From NCBI GenBank assembly GCA_003151115.1, contig PLWS01000006.1:87753-151752 (forward strand): DNA of 64,000 bases, written 5' to 3'. This document shows, piece after piece, positions 33,416-41,291 of the stretch. Under the pieces are notes generated by a model. The model worked only from the letters and a program-made list of their open reading frames with translations. It had not been told where the DNA came from and made no database searches. Source of the DNA: Vulcanimicrobiota bacterium. GTDB taxonomy: Bacteria > Vulcanimicrobiota > Vulcanimicrobiia > Vulcanimicrobiales > Vulcanimicrobiaceae. Each line of letters begins with the position of its first letter. Within the stretch, counting starts at the first letter, position 1. The translations under genes were made by a program, and so were the position numbers.

Positions 33416-35481
33416 TCGCGCGCATTGCCGCATTCGCCATCGCGCTCGCGTTTTGCATTCCGGCCGCGGCGCTGGCAGCGCCCAGACCCGTGCAGCCGGA
33501 AGACCTCTTCAAATTTACGTACATCACCGGACCGCAGATCTCGCCCGACGGTACGCGCGTCGTTTTTACGGCGACCCGTTTAAATGGTCCGAAAGAAACC
33601 TACGACGGCAACCTCTACCTGATCGCAACCGCAGGCGGAACTCCGAAAGCGATCGGCAACACCGGGCGCGACGGCGGACCGGTCTGGTCGCCGGATAGCC
33701 GGACCATCGTCTTCACGCGCGGCCCGGCCAAGAAAGGCCAGCGCGCGCAGCTCTTTGCCTACGACGTTGCAGGCGGCAGCGTGCGGCAGCTAACCCACCT
33801 CAAGCAGGGCGCAAGCGGTGCGGTCTTCTCGCACGACGGAAAACATATCGCGTTTCGCGTCGTATCGATCGATCCGGCTCCGGCCGCGCACATCAATTTC
33901 GCCGCCGCGGGCTTCAAACCGAAAAAAGATCAGGTCAAGAGCGATGTGCGCGTGATCGACCAAATGCATTTTGAAGCCAACGGCACGGGCTACGTGTACG
34001 ACCGCCGCCCGCACATTTGGATTATGAACGCCGACGGGAGCGGCGCGCACGCGCTGACGAGCGGTATATGGGCCGAGGGCAATCCGCGCTGGTCGCGCGA
34101 CGATAAGACGATCGCGTTCGATTCGCTGCGCTACAATTCGCCCAGTCTCGGTCCGAACGACATCTATACGATTCCCGCCGCCGGCGGCGCGATGCGCAAG
34201 CTCGCCTCGAATCAACCTTCAAACAACTTGCTCGACTTCGATCCCGGTCACGAGATTTGGTTCTTTAGCGGCGGCGTGCGCGATCCGGCGGAGTTTCCGG
34301 CGCTGGTCAAGTCGCGTCCGGACGGATCGAAGCGTAAGACGCTCGTCCCCCTCAACGAGGTCGATTTCGGCGATGCGGTACTGGCCGACATGGGAGAGCC
34401 GGGCGGGTTATGCGGACCGTTTTTTGCACCCAAGGAAGCCTTCGCGCTCATGAATGTCGAGGCGCCCGGATACAGCGCGCTGGTGAAGGTCGATCCGCAT
34501 ACCGGCACGATCCAAAAGCTCACCGCCGCGGGAGAAGCGTCGGATTGCTCGATGGACGACAATGGACGCTATGCCGCCTACACGCTCTCCGATTTCACGC
34601 ATCCGCGCGAAGTCTATATCATGGATCTCTCGACCGGAGAAAGCCGCCGCATCACGAGCATGAACGATGCCCTGATGGCGCAGCTGCAGCTCTCCACACC
34701 GCAGCCGTTCATGGTGGCAGACGACGCCGGCTTTAGGGTGCGCGCGTGGTTCATGCCGGCCATCGGATCGAAACCCGGTGAACGCAGGCCCACGATTCTC
34801 GATATTCACGGCGGCCCCGAGACGCAGTTCGGCGACACGTTCTTTCACGAGCTGCAATTTTTTGCCGGCCAGGGATACAACGTCGTTTTCAGCGATCCGC
34901 GCGGAAGCGTCGGCTTCGGCTATCCTTTTGAAGAGGCGCTCGCCAAACATTGGGGAGCGGCGATGTTCGACGATGTGCAGCGCGTGATGGATGCGATGGT
35001 CAAGCGCCCCGATGTCGATCCCAACCGGCTGGGCGTCTCCGGCGGAAGTTACGGCGGCTATGCGACCCTCTGGGTCGTCGGACATACGCACCGCTACAAA
35101 GCCGCGGTAGCCGAGCGCGTCGTTAGCAATTTGGCGACCGAGCAGCTCGCGGCCGATCTCGCATCGGACAACGCGCTCGGCGGCCGCTATTCGTGGGGAC
35201 TGCCCTGGCAAGCCGGCAACCAGTACATGCAGCAGTCGCCCATCTCGTATGTCGCCAACGCGGTGACGCCGCTGCTCATCCTGCATTCAGAGGAAGATAC
35301 GCGCACGCCGATCGATCAGACGCTGCAGTGGTTCAACGCGGAGATGATCTTAGGACGCCCGATCGAGTACGTCGTCTTTCCGGGCGAAAATCACGATCTC
35401 TCGCGCACCGGCTCGCCGATTCACCGCGTCGAACGGCTGCACGTTCTCGCGCAGTGGTTCGCTAAGTACTTACACCCTTAA
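33412..35481 (+). CDS. S9-family (prolyl oligopeptidase/acylaminoacyl) peptidase, exported
   Basis: A 689-residue protein with signal peptide MIARIAAFAIALAFCIPAAALA, an N-terminal WD/Tol-like propeller (repeats such as PVWSPDSRTIVFTR and PRWSRDDKTIAFDS) and a C-terminal alpha/beta hydrolase. The catalytic serine is in GGSYGGYATL, the aspartate in HSEEDTRTP and the histidine in GENHDLSR. Likely a periplasmic dipeptidyl- or oligopeptidase. ATG 33412 overlaps the egtD stop. The same frame is open far upstream through egtD, a GC artefact. Confidence 0.94.
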   Translation: MIARIAAFAIALAFCIPAAALAAPRPVQPEDLFKFTYITGPQISPDGTRVVFTATRLNGPKETYDGNLYLIATAGGTPKAIGNTGRDGGPVWSPDSRTIVFTRGPAKKGQRAQLFAYDVAGGSVRQLTHLKQGASGAVFSHDGKHIAFRVVSIDPAPAAHINFAAAGFKPKKDQVKSDVRVIDQMHFEANGTGYVYDRRPHIWIMNADGSGAHALTSGIWAEGNPRWSRDDKTIAFDSLRYNSPSLGPNDIYTIPAAGGAMRKLASNQPSNNLLDFDPGHEIWFFSGGVRDPAEFPALVKSRPDGSKRKTLVPLNEVDFGDAVLADMGEPGGLCGPFFAPKEAFALMNVEAPGYSALVKVDPHTGTIQKLTAAGEASDCSMDDNGRYAAYTLSDFTHPREVYIMDLSTGESRRITSMNDALMAQLQLSTPQPFMVADDAGFRVRAWFMPAIGSKPGERRPTILDIHGGPETQFGDTFFHELQFFAGQGYNVVFSDPRGSVGFGYPFEEALAKHWGAAMFDDVQRVMDAMVKRPDVDPNRLGVSGGSYGGYATLWVVGHTHRYKAAVAERVVSNLATEQLAADLASDNALGGRYSWGLPWQAGNQYMQQSPISYVANAVTPLLILHSEEDTRTPIDQTLQWFNAEMILGRPIEYVVFPGENHDLSRTGSPIHRVERLHVLAQWFAKYLHP

Positions 35482-35487
35482 GAGAAC

Positions 35488-36078
35488 CTAAGGCGTTTGC
35501 CACGTCGTCGTACCCGACGTGTCATTGAGGTACGCGCCGAAGTTTCCGCTGGTGTATTGGCCCATATACGCGCGCAGCGCGCCGGACGAATCGAAAAACT
35601 CCGCCATCGGGTCGTCCGTCGTCGACTGTCCAAAATACGAGCGCTGGACGTGCTTGGAGTCAAAGAACTCCACCATATTGGTGCCTTCGGTGTTTTCCGT
35701 GAACGCCGCGCGTTCGGTGCCGCTGCTGTCGTACAGCCGCACCACCGGCTTTGCGAGATTCGACAGGAAGAGCCCCATCCTGGTGACGCCGCTCGGATCC
35801 GAAAGGTAGATTCCCGGCTGGCTCGCGCTGTTCCAACCCAGCATCAGTCTGCGCCGGCCGGCCGTGTCGTAAAGCGCGAATCCGAAGTTGCCGACGCGCA
35901 CCGATCCATTAGCATTTGAAAAGACAATCGACTTTTGCTGTGCGACCGTTGCGCCGCCCGCGAGCAGCGCGAGTACGGCCGCAAACGAACAGACGAGCAG
36001 CCGTTTGAGAATCTTCGACTGCCGCTCCAGGCGGTCGATCCGTTCGGTTAAGAGATCGAAATGCGAATGCTCTATCAT
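35488..36078 (-). CDS. Coiled-coil-anchored protein with exact 23-residue repeats
   Basis: A 196-residue protein: an N-terminal heptad-rich helix (residues 5-27), one membrane helix (27-42), then a repeated beta domain. Aspartates at 71, 94, 117, 140, 163 and 186 are spaced exactly 23 residues apart, most in the motif [YFL]-x-D-x-[SA]-G-x-x-R (ALYDTAGRRR, YLSDPSGVTR, RLYDSSGTER, EFFDSSGALR). An earlier partial unit is FSNANGSVR. The ATG has AGGAGG nine bases upstream. The pattern suggests a beta-solenoid or trimeric fibre displayed outside the inner membrane. Similar unnamed repeat proteins occur in other bacteria, as far as I recall. Confidence 0.82.
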   Translation of the reverse strand: MIEHSHFDLLTERIDRLERQSKILKRLLVCSFAAVLALLAGGATVAQQKSIVFSNANGSVRVGNFGFALYDTAGRRRLMLGWNSASQPGIYLSDPSGVTRMGLFLSNLAKPVVRLYDSSGTERAAFTENTEGTNMVEFFDSKHVQRSYFGQSTTDDPMAEFFDSSGALRAYMGQYTSGNFGAYLNDTSGTTTWQTP

Positions 36079-36152
36079 TTAAAAGAGCCTCCTGATATAT
36101 GTGAAGGGATGAGGCGACGGCTTCGGCTTCCCTTGGCGCGCGGCCTCGCGCC

Positions 36153-36776
36153 CTAGCCAGTGGTGCGCCGGGTCGCCATGCGTTCTAGCGCGCGAAACGC
36201 CGCGTCGGCGGCGATCGCGAGCAGCGCCGCCGGGATGCTTCCCGCGAGCGTCTGTTCCAAGTAGCGTCGCTGCAAGCCGAAAAATATCTCGTTTCCCAAG
36301 CCGCCCGCGCCGACGTAACCGCCGAGGGTCGCGATCGCAATCAACGCGACCGTCGCCAGCCGCAGCCCGCCGATCATCACCGGCGATGCCAGCGGCAGCT
36401 CGACGCGCCAAAACTGTTGCCGGCTCGACATGCCGATGCCGCGCGCCGCGTCCAGCTGCGCGCGCGGAACGGCACGCAGCGCCGCTGCGATGTTGCGCAC
36501 CAGGATAAACTGCGCGTACGCTGCGAGTACGACGATGACCGGCACAGCGCCCAAACCGAAGTATCGCACGAGCACCGCGAGCAGCGCGAGCGACGGGATG
36601 GCGTAGAGCGCGCCGAGCGTTCCCAAGAGCAGCGCCGAAGCGCGCGGCACGCGCGCTGCAAAGACTCCAAGCGGGAGCGCGATCGCAAGCGCGATTGCGA
36701 GCGCGGCGAAGACGAGCCCCAGATGCTGCAGCGTCAGCACGCCGATGAGCTGCCAGTGAGAGAAGAGGTAGCTCAC
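36153..36776 (-). CDS. Osmoprotectant-type ABC transporter permease (second)
   Basis: A 207-residue permease with about five to six helices. The ABC-2-like EAA loop reads AARGIGMSSRQQFWRVELPLASP, the signature of OpuC/YehY-type permeases (core motif GIGMSSRQQFWRVELP). GTG 36776 overlaps the ATPase stop (GTGA). It is last in a four-gene minus-strand operon: permease, substrate-binding protein, ATPase, permease. The complex would import glycine betaine, choline or similar compatible solutes; the exact solute is not readable. Confidence 0.93.
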   Translation of the reverse strand: MSYLFSHWQLIGVLTLQHLGLVFAALAIALAIALPLGVFAARVPRASALLLGTLGALYAIPSLALLAVLVRYFGLGAVPVIVVLAAYAQFILVRNIAAALRAVPRAQLDAARGIGMSSRQQFWRVELPLASPVMIGGLRLATVALIAIATLGGYVGAGGLGNEIFFGLQRRYLEQTLAGSIPAALLAIAADAAFRALERMATRRTTG

Positions 36777-37558
36777 GGATCGGTGCTCAGCGCGTTTCGT
36801 AGCGCATCGTATTTGCGCAGATCGGCGTTCACCGCGAAGAGTTGCCTGACATACGGACTCGATGGTGCGCGCAGCATCTCTTCAGGCGTGGCATATTGCA
36901 AGAGCTTGCCGTCGCGCATCACCGCGATGCGGTCGGCCAGATGCAGCGCTTCTTCGACGTCGTGCGTTACGAAGAGAATGGTGGTCCGCAGCTTGCGCAC
37001 GATCCGCAGCATCTCGTCTTGGAGTGACCGTCGCGCGATCGCGTCGACCGCGCCGAACGGCTCGTCCATCAGCAGAACCTGCGGCTCTGCCGCAATCGCG
37101 CGCGCGACGCCGACGCGCTGCTGCTCGCCACCGGACAGCTCGCGGGGAAACCGCGACCAGTAGCGTCGCGGATCGAGCCCGACGAGTTCGAGCAGTTCGT
37201 CAATGCGTTGCGCGATGCGCTCGCGATCCCAATGCAGCAGCTCCGGAACGACGGCGATGTTTTGCGCCACGGTCATATGCGCGAAGAGTCCGACGGCTTG
37301 GATCACGTAGCCGATACCTCGGCGCAACACCGTGGGTTCGATCGCAGCAACGTCGCGGTCTCCGACGGTGACGGAACCGCCTATCGGCGTTACCAGACGG
37401 TTGACGGTGCGCAGCAACGTGCTTTTTCCGCAGCCCGATGGTCCGAGCAACACCGTGAAACTTCCGGCCGGTATTTCGAACGACACGCCGTCCACGGCGT
37501 TGCGGTCGGCTTGCGGATAGCGCGCGACAATCGAATCGAAGGCGACGCTTACGCTAAT
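36773..37558 (-). CDS. Osmoprotectant ABC transporter ATP-binding protein, apparent ATT start
   Basis: A 261-residue ABC ATPase: Walker A GPSGCGKST, signature LSGGEQQRVG, Walker B VLLMDEPFGAVD, H-loop FVTHD. It lacks the C-terminal CBS pair of OpuCA. The first canonical start, GTG 37495, would remove the first strand and the A-loop tyrosine (VARYPQADRNAVDGVSF is encoded just upstream in frame). No ATG/GTG/TTG lies between the previous stop and that point. ATT at 37558 overlaps the TAG of the substrate-binding gene and has GGAG seven bases before it. I therefore place the start there; an automated call would use 37495. Confidence 0.9.
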   Translation of the reverse strand: MSVSVAFDSIVARYPQADRNAVDGVSFEIPAGSFTVLLGPSGCGKSTLLRTVNRLVTPIGGSVTVGDRDVAAIEPTVLRRGIGYVIQAVGLFAHMTVAQNIAVVPELLHWDRERIAQRIDELLELVGLDPRRYWSRFPRELSGGEQQRVGVARAIAAEPQVLLMDEPFGAVDAIARRSLQDEMLRIVRKLRTTILFVTHDVEEALHLADRIAVMRDGKLLQYATPEEMLRAPSSPYVRQLFAVNADLRKYDALRNALSTDP

Positions 37559-38423
37559 AGATGAACTCCGACGCGACGTCGGTTGGGTCGCGTTTGTTGA
37601 TATCGACCTCGACGTTCAGCCGGCGCAGGGCGATGTCCGTCAATCCTTCCGAGACACGGTTCAGCGTGCCGGGGATGTCCTCCGGATGAACCTTCAGTAG
37701 GTCCAAGCGAATGACCGGGGCGATGTTATAAGCCGGCCAGAAGCTTCGGTCGTCTTGTAAAACGTACAGGTCGTCCGCCGCGATGAGCGCGTCGGTCGTA
37801 AAAGCTGTCGCTACGTCGGCATCGCCCTGAGTGAGCGCTTCGTACTGCAACCCGATGTCGAACGTTCGCACGCTCTTGAATTTGAAACCGCCGTAAAACT
37901 TTTGCAAACCGGGAAGCGCGTCTGCGCGCGCGACGAATTCGGGCACGGCCGCAAGCCTGAGCAGCGGCGCGGCCGCGGCACATTGCGAGAGCGTGCGGAC
38001 GTTGAATTTTTGAGCCACGGCGCGCGTTACCGCCAAACCTTGCGAGTTACTGCCGGGCGACGGATTGAGCAGCGTCAATCCAAAACGCTTCTGATATTCG
38101 CGTTTGACCGTGTCGTAGACCGCCTTGGGGTTTCGCAGAGGCGCCATGTGCAGCACGTCGATCAGAGCCGTGCCGGTATATTCCGGATAGATCTGAATGT
38201 CGCCGCGCTGAATTGCGGCCATGGCGATCTGCGTGCTGCCCAAATTCATGTGCCGCTGGACATTGAAGCCCGCCTGTTCCATGACGGCGGCATAGATCTC
38301 GGCTACGGTAATATTCTCGCTGAAGTTTTTGGAGCCGATGCGAATGGCATTGGACTTTCCGCACTGCGGCAGAGCGAGCGCGGAACCGACAAGCGCGATC
38401 GCGCGGGCGCGAGAGAGCTTCAC
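37554..38423 (-). CDS. Osmoprotectant ABC transporter substrate-binding protein
   Basis: A 289-residue extracytoplasmic solute receptor. The signal sequence ends at LPQC, an imperfect lipobox. The mature start IRIGSKNFSENITVAEIYA is the classic OpuCC/OsmF opening (core GSKNFSENI), and IYPEYTGTAL follows. The C-terminal part includes ALTQGDADVATAFTTD. GTG 38423 has GGAGG seven bases upstream and overlaps the permease stop by four bases. Binds a quaternary amine or similar osmolyte for the flanking permeases. Confidence 0.94.
   Translation of the reverse strand: MKLSRARAIALVGSALALPQCGKSNAIRIGSKNFSENITVAEIYAAVMEQAGFNVQRHMNLGSTQIAMAAIQRGDIQIYPEYTGTALIDVLHMAPLRNPKAVYDTVKREYQKRFGLTLLNPSPGSNSQGLAVTRAVAQKFNVRTLSQCAAAAPLLRLAAVPEFVARADALPGLQKFYGGFKFKSVRTFDIGLQYEALTQGDADVATAFTTDALIAADDLYVLQDDRSFWPAYNIAPVIRLDLLKVHPEDIPGTLNRVSEGLTDIALRRLNVEVDINKRDPTDVASEFIY
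37566..37569 (-). promoter_or_regulatory. Ribosome-binding site supporting the ATT start of the ABC ATPase
   Basis: On the minus strand this reads GGAG, seven bases before ATT 37558. It is within the last codons of the substrate-binding protein gene. It supports translation starting at ATT rather than at the internal GTG 37495. Confidence 0.6.
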
Positions 38424-39022
38424 GTGTTTACCTCCATGCGCCGCTGTGCGAAACCCAGTCCGAATTCCACCGCCAGCGCGATTGCGGCGATCGTTCCCGC
38501 GCCCAAAAAGAGCAGGCGCGGCTCGTTGGCTTGCAAACCCTCCGTGATCCATTCGCCCAGTCCACCCGCGCCGATAAATGCGGCGAGCACGGCGCTTGCG
38601 ATCACTTCGATCGCCGCGGTCCGCACGCCGGCAAACAAGATCGGAAATGCAAGCGGCCACTCCACGCGCGCAAAGGCCTGCGCATCGGTCATGCCGAGTC
38701 CGCGCGCCGCGTCGACCGCCGCTGCGGGAACAGCCTTGAATCCGAGATCGGTGTTGATCACGATCGGTGGAATCGCCAGCAGCGCGAGCGCCGCTACGGC
38801 CGGCGTAAATCCAATCCCGAATAAGGGAAGCATAAAGGTAAGCACGGCCAAACTCGGGATGACGCGTCCCACGTTGGCTGCTACCAACACTGGGGTGCGC
38901 GCGAGCGCCTGGTGAGATGCCAAGATGCCCAAGGGAATGCCTGCGGCGGTCCCCGCTGCCAGCGCTGCCGTGGCCAGCTCGAGATAGGTGATGACGTGCT
39001 GCCAGAAATCGCCCCAGTCCAT
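38420..39022 (-). CDS. Osmoprotectant-type ABC transporter permease (first)
   Basis: A 200-residue permease with about five helices. The EAA loop is AARGLGMTDAQAFARVEWPLAFP (core ARGLGMTDAQAFARVEWPL). It resembles OpuCB and pairs with the permease at the other end of the operon; the two share the GxGGLG motif (GAGGLGEWI here). ATG 39022; divergent from ppk1 with 46 bases between starts, where an osmotic-stress promoter would be expected, though I cannot point to one. Confidence 0.93.
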   Translation of the reverse strand: MDWGDFWQHVITYLELATAALAAGTAAGIPLGILASHQALARTPVLVAANVGRVIPSLAVLTFMLPLFGIGFTPAVAALALLAIPPIVINTDLGFKAVPAAAVDAARGLGMTDAQAFARVEWPLAFPILFAGVRTAAIEVIASAVLAAFIGAGGLGEWITEGLQANEPRLLFLGAGTIAAIALAVEFGLGFAQRRMEVNT

Positions 39023-39068
39023 CGTCTCCGAGTGATTCCGCGCGGCGCGGCGAAACCCAGGTCTTCCG

Positions 39069-41174
39069 ATGCTTTCGCACCCTAGACCGCAGCCGGCGGC
39101 CGAGGCCGCCGTCCAGCCGCTCGACGATCCGTCGCTCTATTTCAGCCGCGAGCTCTCGTGGCTGGAATTCAACGAGCGCGTGCTCGAGGAGGCGCTCGAC
39201 GAGGGAACGCCGCTGCTGGAGCGGCTGCGTTTCGTATCGATCTACGGCACGAATCTCGACGAGTTTTTCATGATCCGCATCGCGGCGATCAAACAGCAGA
39301 TCGAAGCGCAGGTGCACAAGCGTTCCGAAGACGGCCGTACGCCGACCGAACATTTGCTCGCGATTTCCGAGCGGCTGCGGGTTTCGCTCGCGCGCCAAAT
39401 GCGGCTGCTGAACGAAACGCTGCTGCCGGCGATCGACGCGCGCGGTATCCGCATTCTGCGCGTAAGCGAACTCGATGAAGATCGCCGTGCGCAAGTGGAT
39501 CGCGTTTTCGACGAGCGCGTCTTTCCGGTGCTCACGCCGCTCGCCGTTGACGCCGGCCATCCGTTTCCGTACATTTCGAACCTGTCGCTTTCGCTCGCGG
39601 TCGAACTCGAAGAGGTAACCGCCGAAGGCGTCGAGCTGCACTTCGCACGCGTGAAGATTCCGCAGACGCTGGCGCGTTTCGTGCCGGTCGATTCGCCGGA
39701 AGGCGAGCATCACTTCGTGCTGCTCGAAGACCTCATCGCCGCGCATCTGCACGCGCTTTTTCCAGGAATGCAAGTGCGCGAGTCTTATCTGTTTCGCGTA
39801 ACGCGCGATGCGGATCTCGACGTGCAGGAAGACGAGGCCGACGACTTGCTCGCGGCGATCGAATCCGAACTGCAGCGGCGGCGCTTCGGCGCGGCGGTGC
39901 GCCTGGAGATCGAACGCGGGATGCCCGAGTACATTCGCGACTTGCTGTTCGAAGCGCTCGAGCTTTCCGCGAGCGACTGCTACGAAGTCGAAGGCATCAC
40001 CGGTTTAAGCGATCTGCTCGCGCTCGTGAACTTACCCGGACACACGGACTTGCACGATCCGCCGTTCACGCCGGCCATTCCCAAACGGCTCGTCGGCGCC
40101 GCGGATCTCTTTGCAGCCATTCGGGAAAGCGACATCCTGCTGCACCATCCGTACGAATCGTTCGACCCGGTTCTCCAGTTCGTGCGGCAAGCGGCCGAAG
40201 ATCCAAACGTTCTGGCAATCAAAATGACGCTCTACCGCACGTCGGGCAAAGATTCGCCGATCGTGCGCGCGCTGCTCGACGCAGCCGAGAACGGCAAGCA
40301 AGTCGCCGTGCTGATCGAATTGAAAGCGCGCTTTGACGAAGAGAACAACATCGAGTGGGCGCGCCGCCTGGAGCGCGCGGGCGTGCACGTGGTCTACGGA
40401 TTTGCCGGGCTCAAAACGCATGCGAAGGCGACGCTGGCCGTGCGGCAAGACGACGACGGCATCCGCCGCTACATGCACTTCGGAACGGGCAACTACAACG
40501 AGAAGACCGCGCGCTTCTACACAGACGTGAGTTTGTTCACATGCCGTGCCGAGCTGGGAACCGATACGAGCGAGCTGTTTAATGCGCTGACCGGCTTTTC
40601 GAAGGTCACCGACTACGAGGATCTGCTGGTGGCGCCCATCAACATGCGGCGCGAACTCACGGCTCTCATCGATCGCGAAGCCGAACACGCGCGCGCCGGC
40701 CGGCCGGCCGGCATTCGCGCGAAGCTCAACGCCGTGACCGACGGTGAGCTGACGCGCGCGCTCTACCGTGCTTCACAGGCCGGCGTTCCGGTCGATCTGC
40801 TGGTGCGCGGCATGTGTGTCGTGCGGCCGGGCGTTCCCGGCGTCAGCGATCGGATCCGCGTGCGCAGCATCGTCGGGCGCTTTTTGGAACATTCGCGGCT
40901 CTTCGTTTTCGAAAATGCCGGCGATCGCGCTACGTTCATCGGTTCGGCCGACTGGATGAGTCGCAATCTCGACCGGCGCGTCGAAACGATCGTGCCGGTG
41001 CTGGATCCGTTTTTGGCCGAGGAAATCTACGGAAGAATCCTCGCCGTGCTCTTCGCGGATAACGTGAAAAGCCGCGAGCTGCAAGCGGACGGTACCTACC
41101 GCAGGCTGCAAGCCCAAGCGCAAGCGCCCGTCGACGCACAGCAGGTCTTCCTGGGGCAGGCCCGAGCCCTCTAA
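39069..41174 (+). CDS. ppk1: Polyphosphate kinase 1
   Basis: A 701-residue enzyme polymerising the ATP gamma-phosphate into polyphosphate. The order of domains is complete: N-terminal FSRELSWLEFNERVLEEA, NLDEFFMIRIA, then two PLD-like domains. The autophosphorylated histidine is in LKTHAKATLAV near residue 450, HFGTGNYNEKTARFYTD follows, and the second active-site histidine is in FLEHSRLFVFEN near 610. ATG 39069 follows CTTCCG rather than a strong ribosome-binding site. Polyphosphate made here would serve phosphate storage and stress tolerance. Confidence 0.97.
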   Translation: MLSHPRPQPAAEAAVQPLDDPSLYFSRELSWLEFNERVLEEALDEGTPLLERLRFVSIYGTNLDEFFMIRIAAIKQQIEAQVHKRSEDGRTPTEHLLAISERLRVSLARQMRLLNETLLPAIDARGIRILRVSELDEDRRAQVDRVFDERVFPVLTPLAVDAGHPFPYISNLSLSLAVELEEVTAEGVELHFARVKIPQTLARFVPVDSPEGEHHFVLLEDLIAAHLHALFPGMQVRESYLFRVTRDADLDVQEDEADDLLAAIESELQRRRFGAAVRLEIERGMPEYIRDLLFEALELSASDCYEVEGITGLSDLLALVNLPGHTDLHDPPFTPAIPKRLVGAADLFAAIRESDILLHHPYESFDPVLQFVRQAAEDPNVLAIKMTLYRTSGKDSPIVRALLDAAENGKQVAVLIELKARFDEENNIEWARRLERAGVHVVYGFAGLKTHAKATLAVRQDDDGIRRYMHFGTGNYNEKTARFYTDVSLFTCRAELGTDTSELFNALTGFSKVTDYEDLLVAPINMRRELTALIDREAEHARAGRPAGIRAKLNAVTDGELTRALYRASQAGVPVDLLVRGMCVVRPGVPGVSDRIRVRSIVGRFLEHSRLFVFENAGDRATFIGSADWMSRNLDRRVETIVPVLDPFLAEEIYGRILAVLFADNVKSRELQADGTYRRLQAQAQAPVDAQQVFLGQARAL

Positions 41175-41291
41175 GGTCGAAGGCTCCCCCGGTCGCGTCT
41201 AATCCATTCTTAATCGAACATTATGAAATGGTTTAGCCGACGCAAAGCTGCGGCGGTATCGCTGCGGCAACTCTTCCATATAGGAGGACGC

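Noticed and set aside
31798..35481. A single open frame of 1227 codons covering the egtD region and the S9 peptidase
   Set aside because: Only the part from ATG 33412 is the peptidase, with a signal peptide. The upstream part is an out-of-frame shadow of egtD and antisense to the dienelactone hydrolase, caused by GC-rich codon bias.
36104..36135. AAGGGA...TCCCTT hairpin after the osmoprotectant operon as a terminator
   Set aside because: Short imperfect stem with a long loop and no T-run on the minus strand; not convincing.
41223..41291. N-terminal extension of the TonB-dependent receptor from ATG 41223
   Set aside because: No ribosome-binding site at 41223, while GTG 41292 has GGAGG and gives a standard signal peptide.
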